From positions 1 through 64,000 of the forward strand of contig NZ_BMNH01000012.1 in assembly GCF_014646355.1 (NCBI RefSeq): a stretch of DNA of 64,000 bases, written 5' to 3'. Each line of letters opens with the position of its first letter. The first letter of the stretch is position 1. Positions 52,149 through 60,317 of the stretch are shown one piece after another. Source of the DNA: Nonomuraea cavernae. Its GTDB lineage: Bacteria > Actinomycetota > Actinomycetes > Streptosporangiales > Streptosporangiaceae. A program made the position numbers and the translations under genes. The notes under the pieces were generated by a model. The model did not search any database. It saw only the letters and a program-made list of their open reading frames with translations, and had not been told where the DNA came from.

Positions 52149-53300
52149 TCAGAAGTAGTCGAGCATGTACGGCCGGGCGGCGAAGGCCGCGTCGAGGGCG
52201 TCGTCGTGGCGGTCGTCGCCGGACATGAGCCCGGCATGGCGCAGCGTGGCGGTCGGAACCCCGGCGTAGAGGGCCGACAGGGCGTTGACCGTGAGCCGGG
52301 GCCCGTCTCCCGTCTCCACGCGGGTGGCCGTGCCGCGGCCCTCGGCGACCTCCAGCCGCCACCGGCCGGTGTTGCCGGGCCGCAGCGGATCGTCCACCTC
52401 GACGGCGGCGTTCATGGTCACCCCGGCCGGATAGCCGCGGCGTTCGACGGCCGCGGCCAGGTCGATCACCCGGAACATCCACCGGACCAGGGTGACCTTC
52501 TCCTTCGAGCGTTCGCGCAGCAGCCACAGCACGGGGTCGTCGGGCGCCACGGCGGCGGTGACGTGCTCGGCCACCGAGGAGGAGGTGCCCACCAGCGACC
52601 ACAGCGCCCTGGCGGTCGCCTCGGATCCGGCGACCTGGTTCCCGACCAGGATGTTCTCGCCGTCCCAGCGGTAGATGACGAAGCCGTCGTCGGCGAGGTA
52701 GAGGAAGTCGTCGGGCTGGGCGAGCCAGAGCGCCCAGGTGCGCTCGTCCCACGAGATCGGGCCGGAGGCTCGGGCCGCGCCGTGCGCGCGGTGCAGCACG
52801 GCGACGACCTCGGCCGCGTCGGCCGGGCCCATCCGGCGCAGCTTGACCTCGCCGGACGGCCGGATCGTGCGCAGCGCCTCGGCCGGGATGGTGGCCAGGT
52901 GCTGGGCCCCGGCGTGCTCGTACCCGACGGAGCGGTAGAGAGGTGTCGTGGCCGGATAGAGCGCGGAGACGGCGTCGCCGAGCTCGGCCGCCCGGGCGAC
53001 GATCGCGCGCATGATCTGCCCGCCCACTCCCCTGCCTCGATCCTCGGGGTTGACCGTGACGCCCGCGATGCCGGCCATCGGCTGCGGCCTGCCGTGCCAC
53101 CACTGGGTGAAGCCGCGCAGCCGGGCCGCGGCCGTGAGCCTGGTGCCGTCGAACGCGCCCAGGTAGCGGCCCTCGGCCAGGATGGGCAGCACGGCCGCGC
53201 GCCAGCCTTCGCCCTGGGCGGCCGACAGCAGGCCGAAGGAGCGTTTGCGCATGTCGAACATGGCGTCGAGGTCTTCGGGGGTCAAGTAACGAATGTCCAC
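52149..53300 (-). CDS. Eis-like GNAT acetyltransferase
   Basis: A 383-residue protein of the Eis family: two GNAT domains and a C-terminal sterol-carrier-like domain. It has MRKRSFGLL, the acetyl-CoA binding PEDRGRGVGGQIMRAIV, PATTPLYRSVGYE, and a C-terminal RPYMLDYF. In Mycobacterium Eis the terminal carboxylate acts as catalytic base, and the aromatic terminus is kept here. Eis enzymes acetylate amines of varied substrates including aminoglycosides; the natural target is unknown. A start at GTG 53300 is preferred; TTG at 53309 is possible. It begins directly after the permease stop, suggesting coupling with that gene. Confidence 0.85.
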   Translation of the reverse strand: MDIRYLTPEDLDAMFDMRKRSFGLLSAAQGEGWRAAVLPILAEGRYLGAFDGTRLTAAARLRGFTQWWHGRPQPMAGIAGVTVNPEDRGRGVGGQIMRAIVARAAELGDAVSALYPATTPLYRSVGYEHAGAQHLATIPAEALRTIRPSGEVKLRRMGPADAAEVVAVLHRAHGAARASGPISWDERTWALWLAQPDDFLYLADDGFVIYRWDGENILVGNQVAGSEATARALWSLVGTSSSVAEHVTAAVAPDDPVLWLLRERSKEKVTLVRWMFRVIDLAAAVERRGYPAGVTMNAAVEVDDPLRPGNTGRWRLEVAEGRGTATRVETGDGPRLTVNALSALYAGVPTATLRHAGLMSGDDRHDDALDAAFAARPYMLDYF

Positions 53301-53310
53301 GAGGCGCAAC

Positions 53311-55059
53311 CTATGCGGCGGGTGTCTGGGAGCGCGAACCTTTTCCGGCGGTGACGGCCAGCCGGTCGAGGTAGAGCAACTGCGCCGCGACCAAGGCGAG
53401 GAGGGCGACGAGCACCATGGCGAGCGGCGTGGTGACCCCGGGGTCGGGGGCGGCCGCGCGGAGGTCGCTCAGCCGGTTCAGCAGGGCGACGGGGGCGGTG
53501 GCGAGGCCCGGATCGTGCGCGGTCAGCAGCGGCCAGAGCACTTCCTGGGCGTTGGTCAGGGCGACCGCGCCGGCCAGGATGCCCGCCATCGGCAGAGACG
53601 GCAGCACGACGCCGCCGAGGAAGTCGCCGCCCGCGCGCTCGGACAGCCCCTTGCAGAGCAGCGTCAGCAGCAGGAGCGCAGGCACAGACACCAAGAAAGG
53701 CGGAAATATCGCGATGAAAGTATCGATGAGGCCCATGTCAGTGACCGTCTGCCAGTCGGCGACGCTGAGCGGCCCGGTGCCGACGAACAACCACGGCCCG
53801 AACAGCAGCAGCAGCCACTCACTGCGCCGTCCCAGCGGACGCAGCCCGCCGATGCCGAGCGCCGCCAGGTAGGCGACGCCGACGGAGACCAGCGCCCCCA
53901 CGACGGCGGGCACCCAGGTGTTCACCTGCGTCCGCGGCCCGGCGCCCGGCGCCTCGCCGCCCGCGAACAGGGCGGACAGCCACGGCCAGGCCCAGACCAC
54001 CGCGACCAGGGTCACAAGGGCCAGCGCCACCGCGCCGATCACCCTGCCCGCCACGGACGCGCCCCGTGCGCGGCTCTGAGCGGCCCGCTGCGCGGCGCCT
54101 GACCCCAGGGCCTGCCCATGGCCACCCTCGGGCCGGTCGCCGCCCTGGCCGTACACGGGAGCCTGGTACGGGGCTTTCTGTCCGCTCGTGGACTCTGAGC
54201 GGAAATTGGGCCCATCTGTGGGCCCCGAGCGAGGTATGAGGGAGATACGCAGGTTCGTGGCCACCACGAGGACCGTCGCGACGAGCCCCAGCAGGCCGAG
54301 CAGGACGCCCACGATGGTCGCCAGCGAAGCGCCCAGTCCCGGCTTGAACAGCCGGAAGGCGTAGTCGTACTGCAGCGTCGCCAGCGTCTGCGCGGAACGC
54401 TCCGGCCCGCCCGCCAGCAGCGCCAGCCCCATCGAGAACGTCTGGAGGGCGGCGGCGATCATGGCCAGTGTGACGAGCCCGGCCACCACGAGCATGGCCG
54501 CCGTCACGGTGCCACCGCGCAACACGGGCAGGAACGCCATCACCGCCAGGGCGCACACCAGCCCGAACGTGGTGGCCGCGATGATCAGGCCGAGAGTCAC
54601 CGGCGCGGTGGCCTGATCGCGCAGCCCCTCGGCCAGCGTGACCACGCCCGTGGCCCCGGAGCGCAGGCCCCACAGCCAGGCGGCGGCGACCCCGACCGGT
54701 GAGAAGGTGACGATCGCCAGCGACAGCACGACGCGGCCGGTGCGCCTGAGCGGCCCGCCCGCCCGGTCGAGCGCCAGCGCGAGCGACGGCCCCACCACCA
54801 CGGCCACCAGGAGCGGCACCACCGCCAGCGAGAGCGTGAAGCCGAGCGCCCGCCAGAACACGTCGTCACCCAGGATGCCGGCGTAGTTGCCGAGCCCGAC
54901 GAACTGGCTCGGCCCGGCGATCCGGCCCGACTCGAAGCCGAGCAGGATGGTCCTGATCGTCGGAAGGAGCAGCGAGATCGCGGTGCCGACCAGCGCGGGA
55001 AGCAGCAGCAGCCAGCCGAGCGCGGGAGAAGCCTGCTGGGAGGGGTTGGGGGAGGTCAC
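53311..55059 (-). CDS. Fused MalF/MalG-like ABC permease, two halves in one chain
   Basis: A 582-residue integral membrane protein. The N-half (about 1-280) begins like sugar ABC permeases: LLLLPALVGTAISLLLPTIRTILLGF and a FVGLGNYAGILGDDVFWRALGFTLSLAVVPL segment. A polar linker (about 285-340, Gly/Ser/Gln-rich) leads to a second half with its own spans, ending IFPPFLVSVPALLLLTLLCKGLSERAGGDFLGGVVLPSLPMAGILAGAVALTNAQEVLWPLL. In such permeases an EAA loop contacts the ATPase. The N-half has no clear EAA loop and the C-half a degenerate one (SERAGGDFLGGVVLPSLP). No ATPase or binding protein is adjacent. It may be an orphan or an altered transporter. Start GTG 55059 is a choice. Confidence 0.68.
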   Translation of the reverse strand: MTSPNPSQQASPALGWLLLLPALVGTAISLLLPTIRTILLGFESGRIAGPSQFVGLGNYAGILGDDVFWRALGFTLSLAVVPLLVAVVVGPSLALALDRAGGPLRRTGRVVLSLAIVTFSPVGVAAAWLWGLRSGATGVVTLAEGLRDQATAPVTLGLIIAATTFGLVCALAVMAFLPVLRGGTVTAAMLVVAGLVTLAMIAAALQTFSMGLALLAGGPERSAQTLATLQYDYAFRLFKPGLGASLATIVGVLLGLLGLVATVLVVATNLRISLIPRSGPTDGPNFRSESTSGQKAPYQAPVYGQGGDRPEGGHGQALGSGAAQRAAQSRARGASVAGRVIGAVALALVTLVAVVWAWPWLSALFAGGEAPGAGPRTQVNTWVPAVVGALVSVGVAYLAALGIGGLRPLGRRSEWLLLLFGPWLFVGTGPLSVADWQTVTDMGLIDTFIAIFPPFLVSVPALLLLTLLCKGLSERAGGDFLGGVVLPSLPMAGILAGAVALTNAQEVLWPLLTAHDPGLATAPVALLNRLSDLRAAAPDPGVTTPLAMVLVALLALVAAQLLYLDRLAVTAGKGSRSQTPAA

Positions 55060-55130
55060 GACGCGACACCCTACGCCGCCCCCGGGCACCGTGCCACGAC
55101 GACGACGATCATCACCCCGGGCCGGCGGGG

Positions 55131-55883
55131 TCAGGCGTCGAGCTTCTCCATGATCTCGTCGGAGACGTCGAAGTTGGCGAACACGTTCTGCACGTCGTCG
55201 CTGTCCTCCAGCGCGTCGATGAGCCGGAACACCTTCTTGGCGCCCTCCTCGTCGAGTTGCACGCTCATCGTCGGCAGGAAACTGGACTCGGCGGAGTCGT
55301 AGTCGATGCCCGCGTCCTGCAGCGCCTTGCGCACCGGCACCAGGTCACCGGCCTCGGAGACGACCTCGAACGCCTCGCCCAGGTCGTTGACCTCCTCGGC
55401 TCCCGCGTCGAGCACGGCCATGAGCACCGTGTCCTCGTCGAGGCCGTTCTTGGGCACGATCACGACGCCCTTGCGGTTGAACATGTAGGACACCGACCCG
55501 GGGTCGGCCAGCGAGCCGCCGTTGCGGGTCAGCGCGACCCGCACCTCGGAGGCCGCTCGGTTGCGGTTGTCGGTGAGGCACTCGATGAGGATCGCGACGC
55601 CGCCCGGCGCGTAGCCCTCGTAGGTGATGGTCTGCCAGTCGGCGCCGCCGGCCTCCAGGCCGCCGCCCCGCTTGCGGGCCCGCTCGATGTTGTCGTTGGG
55701 CACCGAGTTCTTCTTCGCCTTGAAGATGGCGTCGAAGAGCGTGGGGTTGGCATCCGGGTCAGGCCCACCCGTCCGGGCCGCCACCTCGATGTTCTTGATG
55801 AGCTTCGCGAACAGCTTGCCGCGCTTGGCGTCGAGCGCGGCCTTCTTGTGCTTCGTCGTCGCCCATTTGGAGTGGCCGGACAT
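55131..55883 (-). CDS. yebC: YebC/PmpR family protein
   Basis: A 250-residue member of the widely conserved YebC/TACO1 family, linked to transcription regulation and to translation through proline stretches. It starts MSGHSKWATTKHKKAALDAKRGKLFAKLIKNIEVAARTGG, the family signature. FKAKKNSVPNDNIERARKRGGG follows, and three alpha/beta domains are expected. It lies four bases after pdxT; ruvCAB is downstream but now separated by the acetyltransferase and permease genes, which I do not recall between yebC and ruvC in Streptomyces. Confidence 0.95.
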   Translation of the reverse strand: MSGHSKWATTKHKKAALDAKRGKLFAKLIKNIEVAARTGGPDPDANPTLFDAIFKAKKNSVPNDNIERARKRGGGLEAGGADWQTITYEGYAPGGVAILIECLTDNRNRAASEVRVALTRNGGSLADPGSVSYMFNRKGVVIVPKNGLDEDTVLMAVLDAGAEEVNDLGEAFEVVSEAGDLVPVRKALQDAGIDYDSAESSFLPTMSVQLDEEGAKKVFRLIDALEDSDDVQNVFANFDVSDEIMEKLDA

Positions 55884-55887
55884 CTAC

Positions 55888-56466
55888 CTATAGCTCCCTC
55901 AGCATGTCTACGAAGTATCGGTGCACGCGAGTGTCCCCGGTCAGCTCGGGATGGAACGAGGTCGCGAGCAGCGGCCCTTGGCGGACCGCGACGATCCTAT
56001 CCCCCGGTTCGGCCCGGCCCAGCACATGAACGTCGGGCCCGACCGATTCGACCCACGGCGCTCGGATGAACACGGCGTGCACCGGCTCGCCCGCGAAGTC
56101 GAGGTCGGCCTCGAACGAGTCGACCTGGCGGCCGAAGGCGTTGCGCCTGACCACCATGTCGATGCCGCCGACGGTGCGCTGCCCTTCGGCGCCGTCCTCG
56201 ATCCGGTCGGCCAGCATGATCATGCCGGCGCAGGAGCCGTAGGCGGGCATGCCGTCCTTGACCCGCAGCTGGAGGGGTTCGAGCAGGTCGAAGGTCTCGG
56301 CGAGCTTCCACATGGTGGTGGACTCGCCGCCGGGGATCACCAGCCCGTCGACCGCCTCCAGCTCGGCGGGCCGGCGCACGGACATGGCCGAGGCGCCCGC
56401 CTCCTGGAGCATGCGCACATGCTCGCGCACGTCTCCCTGCAGAGCGAGTACACCGATCGTGGGCAC
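55888..56466 (-). CDS. pdxT: Pyridoxal 5'-phosphate synthase glutaminase PdxT
   Basis: Supplies ammonia from glutamine to PdxS. The 192-residue class I glutaminase has IPGGEST (44-50), the nucleophile Cys79 in GSCAGMIML and the His-Glu pair in SFHPELTGD near residue 170. Length is standard. The gene is separated from pdxS by about 1.2 kb carrying a broken phoD, whereas the two are usually adjacent. No promoter is clearly visible in front of pdxT, so its expression may depend on transcript reading through the pseudogene. Confidence 0.95.
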   Translation of the reverse strand: MPTIGVLALQGDVREHVRMLQEAGASAMSVRRPAELEAVDGLVIPGGESTTMWKLAETFDLLEPLQLRVKDGMPAYGSCAGMIMLADRIEDGAEGQRTVGGIDMVVRRNAFGRQVDSFEADLDFAGEPVHAVFIRAPWVESVGPDVHVLGRAEPGDRIVAVRQGPLLATSFHPELTGDTRVHRYFVDMLREL

Positions 56467-56555
56467 GGGCGTCCTTCCCTCGGGGTCGTGGGTCCGGTTG
56501 ATTCAACACCAAGCCCGTCCGACATCTTCCTACAGGGCGGTCAAAAGCAGGGTGG

Positions 56556-57592
56556 TCACAAGGAAGGCGGCACCCGCGCGGATGCCGCCTCTCTCCCGCG
56601 GTCAGGGACGTTCGGTCTCCAGGCGGGCGTCCGCACCCGCGGCACGACCTTGAAGTCCGCGGCGAGCAGGTCGCGCTCGATCTTCGTCAGCACGTAGCCG
56701 CGCTGGTTGTTGTAGACCTCAGGTGCGGGTTGATCGCCAGGAACGGGTGGGCCGCCGGGTCCGAGTCGGCCCGTCGCCGCCGGTGGAGATCGAGGAGGCG
56801 ACCAGCTCCGAGCCGACCGAGGGGGCCGGTGGGGTCGTCGTAGTCGAGTTTGAGGTCGGCTGCCCAGTGGGCGTGCACGTCACCGGTGAGCACGACCGGA
56901 TTGCGCACCTCGGCGTCGATCCAGCCCTGGGTGACGCGCCGGCGGGAGGCGACGTAGCCGTCCCAGGCGTCCTGGCTGGTCACCTTGCCGGGACAGTCGC
57001 GGTGGCCGTCGCCACAGCCCTGGTCGTCGCGGTACTGACGGGTGTCGAGCATGTGGAAGGTGGCCATCCTGCCCCACCGGACCCGGCGGTAGAGCCGCAT
57101 GTCGATGTCGCGCGGGATTAGGAGGTGAAGTAGCCGTGCTCGTACTGCGCGCAGGAGACGAACGCCATCGCCAGCGCGCCGCCGTACACCAGGGGGTGCG
57201 GCGCGGTCCCGGCCCGGCCGAGGGCCGAGACGTAGGGGCCGACGCGGAAGCGATACCGGTAGTCCCGGTCGGAGCTCAGGCCGTCGAGTTCGACGTGCAC
57301 GCTGTGGCCCCATTCGGGGGCGGCGACGGCCACCCCGGAGCGCACCAGGCGGCGGGCCCGCTCGTCGCCGTAGACCTGCCAGTGCACGGGGAACGGTCCG
57401 CCGCGGCATGCCGCCGAATCCGTCCTCGGCCATGGGCTCCTGCGCCAGCCTGGTCCACAGCACGAAGCCGCCGTGGTCGGGGTCCCCCGAGGCGACGCCC
57501 AGGGTGAACGGGTCGGTGCGCAGGCCGCGCGAGGCCAGACTCAGCGCGGTCTCGGCGGCGGGGCCGGGTCGGCGTGGGCGGCGGTCGCCCAC
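56556..57592 (-). pseudogene. phoD-like alkaline phosphatase, decayed
   Basis: Fragments of a PhoD-type alkaline phosphatase or phosphodiesterase are strung over three frames. The first frame (from 57592) has FTLGVASGDPDHGGFVLWTRL. The next frame from about 57400 continues VHWQVYGDERARRLVRSG and ends YEHGYFTS at 57118. The first frame then resumes with MRLYRRVRWGRMATFHMLDTRQYRDDQ and VLTGDVHAHWAADL. Further shifts near 56825, 56772 and 56715 lead to YNNQRGYVLTKIERDLL. Between GYFTS and MRLYRR, 150 residues or more are missing, including the metal-binding GDYIYEY-like core. At least four frameshifts and one large deletion make this a dead gene. It stands between pdxS and pdxT. Confidence 0.85.
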
Positions 57593-57630
57593 GAATAAGG
57601 CGACATCCTTCGCGGATATCGCCTTATTCG
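57592..57630. repeat. Long perfect-arm hairpin between pdxS and the phoD remnant
   Basis: Arms CGAATAAGGCGA and TCGCCTTATTCG are 12 bases each and perfect. After one mismatch, ATCC / GGAT extends the stem around the loop TTCGC. AT-rich arms are rare in this GC-rich genome. It lies 38 bases after the pdxS stop, so it may act as terminator, or be a mobile or intergenic repeat unit. Confidence 0.6.
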
Positions 57631-57668
57631 GAAGTCAGCGCCACGCCCCGGTCCTTACGGGGCGGTGT

Positions 57669-58586
57669 TCACCAGCCGCGCTCGGCCAGGCGGTGCGGCT
57701 GCGGGATCTCCTCGACGTTGATGCCGACCATGGCCTCGCCCAGGCCACGGGAGACCTTGGCGATGACGTCGGGGTCGTCGTAGAACGTGGTGGCCTTGAC
57801 GATCGCGGCGGCGCGCCTGGCCGGGTCGCCCGACTTGAAGATGCCCGAGCCGACGAACACGCCCTCGGCGCCGAGCTGCATCATCATCGCGGCGTCGGCC
57901 GGGGTGGCGATGCCGCCCGCGGTGAAGAGCACGACCGGCAGCTTGCCCGCCCTGGCGACCTCGGCCACCAGCTCGTACGGCGCCTGCAGCTCCTTGGCGG
58001 CGACGTACAGCTCGTCCTCGGGCAGCGAGCCGAGGCGCTTGATCTCGCCCCGGATCGTGCGCATGTGGGTGACCGCGTTGGAGACGTCGCCGGTGCCGGC
58101 CTCGCCCTTGGAGCGGATCATCGCGGCGCCCTCGGTGATGCGGCGCAGCGCCTCGCCCAGGTTGGTCGCCCCGCACACGAACGGCACGGTGAACTGCCAC
58201 TTGTCGATGTGGTTGGCGTAGTCGGCCGGGGTGAGCACCTCGGACTCGTCGACGTAGTCGACACCGAGCGCCTGCAGCACGCGGGCCTCGGTGAAGTGGC
58301 CGATGCGGGCCTTGGCCATGACGGGAATCGACACGGCGGCGATGATGCCGTCGATCATGTCGGGGTCGCTCATCCGCGACACACCGCCCTGAGCGCGGAT
58401 GTCGGCGGGCACACGCTCCAGGGCCATCACGGCGACCGCCCCGGCGTCCTCGGCGATCTTCGCCTGCTCCGGGGTGACGACGTCCATGATGACGCCGCCC
58501 TTGAGCATCTCGGCCATGCCGCGCTTCACACGGGCGGTGCCGGTGACGGGGCCAGGGGTGGACAGGGCTTCGGGCGTGCTGGACAC
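57669..58586 (-). CDS. pdxS: Pyridoxal 5'-phosphate synthase lyase subunit PdxS
   Basis: Builds PLP from ribose 5-phosphate, glyceraldehyde 3-phosphate and ammonia. The 305-residue TIM-barrel protein has VKRGMAEMLKGGVIMDVVTPEQAKIAEDAGAVAVMALERVPADIR and the catalytic region VMAKARIGH (Lys92). EADIIDESEVLTPAD-like DYVDESEVLTPADYANHIDK and PVVLFTAGGIATPADAAMMMQLGAEGVFVGSGIF follow, all diagnostic. The start is GTG 58586, preceded by GAGGAA; a GTG at 58598 is an alternative but lacks a binding site. Twelve subunits with PdxT are expected. Confidence 0.95.
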   Translation of the reverse strand: MSSTPEALSTPGPVTGTARVKRGMAEMLKGGVIMDVVTPEQAKIAEDAGAVAVMALERVPADIRAQGGVSRMSDPDMIDGIIAAVSIPVMAKARIGHFTEARVLQALGVDYVDESEVLTPADYANHIDKWQFTVPFVCGATNLGEALRRITEGAAMIRSKGEAGTGDVSNAVTHMRTIRGEIKRLGSLPEDELYVAAKELQAPYELVAEVARAGKLPVVLFTAGGIATPADAAMMMQLGAEGVFVGSGIFKSGDPARRAAAIVKATTFYDDPDVIAKVSRGLGEAMVGINVEEIPQPHRLAERGW

Positions 58587-58611
58587 GGTCTTCCTCACAA
58601 AGGCGAACGGT

Positions 58612-58640
58612 AAGTTATCAAGCCCATGGTAGGTCCTTAA
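58612..58640 (-). promoter_or_regulatory. Weak promoter candidate for pdxS
   Basis: TTAAGG (58635-58640), a 17-base spacer and TAACTT (58612-58617) on the minus strand, about 26 bases upstream of the pdxS start. A separate TTGACA lies at 58666-58671 without a good partner. Confidence 0.3.
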
Positions 58641-58693
58641 CCGTCTTTTCCCCGACCCACCATCATGTCAAGACTTGCGGTGGTTCTTGTACG

Positions 58694-59713
58694 TCAAGGA
58701 GTCACGGGCTTGCGGCTGGCGAGCGCCACCCAGACCTGACCTGGGGCGAAGTTCATCGGCTCGCCGCTCTCCGTGGTGAACGTCGTACCCCCCTCCTCGG
58801 ATTCCCGTTCCCAGCGAGCCTTGTACGCCTTGCCGTCGCGCAGCACGATCGCCGACCCCTTGCCGACGCTGTGCACGAGCGGCGTGTAGCTCTGGTTCTT
58901 GTCGTGGAACTGGGAGCGTTCGGTCTTGGTGTACTGGACGACGATCGTCGGAGCACCGAGCTGGCCGCCCTCGGCCGCCATGTCCTTCTTGCCGTCCTGC
59001 CAGATCAGCCACTGCTTCCTGGCCTCGGACCAGGCGAAGGTGAAGCGCGCCGCGGGCCATTTGACCGTGTAGGACGTGCGGTCCACGCCGCCTTCGGCGG
59101 GAGCGTCGCCGAAGGTGAAGCCGATGTCCTTCGCCTTGCTCGCCTTGGGGGCACTGGCCAGCAACTGCTTGGAGGTGGCGAACAGGTTGTAGGGGGCGTA
59201 GCGGCCGGGCTGGCGGAAGTAGGCCCCGGGGGCCCGGCTGTCGGAGACGTCGAACAGGGACGCCTCGGCGATGAACGGCAGCATCTTGGTCTGCGCGCCC
59301 GAGTAGGCGAACGCGGGCTTGCCGAACTGCGGCACGATGTGCAGGTCGGAGATGCGGGCGCTGCGGACGGGGCCGACCTTGGCCGGGAGCTTCGACGAGA
59401 AGATCGCCATCAGCCGGGTCAGACCGGCCTCGACCTGCTCGACGTAGACGATGTCGGCGCTCTTCAGACCCATCTGGGGCTTGCCCGCGGCGGTGTTCTC
59501 GATCTTCACCGCGAGCACCGGCTTGAGCGCCTGGGTGGGCTTCCCGGTGAACGGGTGGGTCTTGCCGGCGTCGGGCGTCTCCTCCTCGGCGGGCGTGGTG
59601 ACCGTCGCCTCCGGCGCCTGCCCCGCGGCGGGCTCATCCGACGAGCACGCCGCGACGGGCAGCAGGACCGCCGCTCCGGCCAGCGTCACGGTGATCATCC
59701 GGAATAGCCGCAC
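58694..59713 (-). CDS. DUF3048 domain lipoprotein
   Basis: A 339-residue precursor with a lipoprotein signal peptide: basic N-terminus, hydrophobic core ITVTLAGAAVLLP and lipobox VAAC at residues 20-23. A disordered Thr/Pro/Glu stretch (about 24-50) precedes the DUF3048 region with LKPVLAVKIENTAAGKPQMGLKSADIVYVEQVEAGLTRLMAIFSS and VGPVRSARISDLHIVPQFGKPAFAYSGAQ. The GTG start at 59713 has GGAGGAG seven bases upstream. It is outside the cell, tethered to the membrane; the function is unknown (possible surface scaffold). It stands between the LemA-like gene and pdxS. Confidence 0.88.
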   Translation of the reverse strand: MRLFRMITVTLAGAAVLLPVAACSSDEPAAGQAPEATVTTPAEEETPDAGKTHPFTGKPTQALKPVLAVKIENTAAGKPQMGLKSADIVYVEQVEAGLTRLMAIFSSKLPAKVGPVRSARISDLHIVPQFGKPAFAYSGAQTKMLPFIAEASLFDVSDSRAPGAYFRQPGRYAPYNLFATSKQLLASAPKASKAKDIGFTFGDAPAEGGVDRTSYTVKWPAARFTFAWSEARKQWLIWQDGKKDMAAEGGQLGAPTIVVQYTKTERSQFHDKNQSYTPLVHSVGKGSAIVLRDGKAYKARWERESEEGGTTFTTESGEPMNFAPGQVWVALASRKPVTP

Positions 59714-59774
59714 CTGTACACTCCTCCGCTTTGCCTCAAAACCGGAAGAAGCTTACCGGCCCTACAGAATCAGG

Positions 59775-60317
59775 TCATTCAGTTGCCATTGCCTCAGGCG
59801 GATTGTCATCAATTTCGAAGAATTGGGGGTATTCGGTGTGTCCGGCCAGCCGGAGAACCCTGGCCAGCCAGCGCCGCTGGGCGGTGCGCGTGACGCCGAC
59901 GGCGTTGTTGTAGAAGCGGCGGGAGTAGACGACCTTGGCCACGGCCGCCTCCAGCTCCTCGAGGAGCGCCTGCCCTCCCGGCGACTCCGCCAGCTTCTCG
60001 CCGAACCGCTCCTGGTCGACGACGGCCCGCAGGGTGCGCGACAGGTCGCTCTCGGCGCGCTCGCGTTCGTCGGGCCCGGCCATCCTGGCCTCGTGCGCCG
60101 AGGCCGCGAGCACCAGCGAGGTCGCCGGGTCGAGCAGCCGGGAGCCCGCCAGCTCCAGCGCCACGGCCCGGCGTCGCATGAGCGCGGCCGACAGCGACTC
60201 GCCGGCCAGTTCGAGCCGGATGTGCAGCCGGTCGAGCCGGCCCGCCCGCCAGGAGATGTAGACGGCCGCGAGCACCACCACGATGCCCACGATCAGCACG
60301 ACCATGATCGATGTCAC
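59775..60317 (-). CDS. LemA-like membrane protein
   Basis: A 180-residue protein with one N-terminal membrane span (MVVLIVGIVVVLAAVYISW). A helical domain follows, with the LemA-type end VVYSRRFYNNAVGVTRTAQRRWLARVLRLAGHTEYPQFFEID, in which the YN and PFFE-like positions of LemA are recognisable. The middle is Arg/Glu/Ala-rich coiled helix. LemA proteins are found in many bacteria and have no settled function. Its GTG start overlaps the end of pimA (GTGA). It is the last gene of the phosphatidylinositol mannoside operon, which suggests a membrane role linked to it. Confidence 0.72.
   Translation of the reverse strand: MTSIMVVLIVGIVVVLAAVYISWRAGRLDRLHIRLELAGESLSAALMRRRAVALELAGSRLLDPATSLVLAASAHEARMAGPDERERAESDLSRTLRAVVDQERFGEKLAESPGGQALLEELEAAVAKVVYSRRFYNNAVGVTRTAQRRWLARVLRLAGHTEYPQFFEIDDNPPEAMATE

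Noticed and set aside
54100..54250. Frameshift in the middle of the fused permease
   Set aside because: The polar linker could have been an assembly join of two genes, but the frame is continuous and codon use is normal across it, so a true fusion is more likely.
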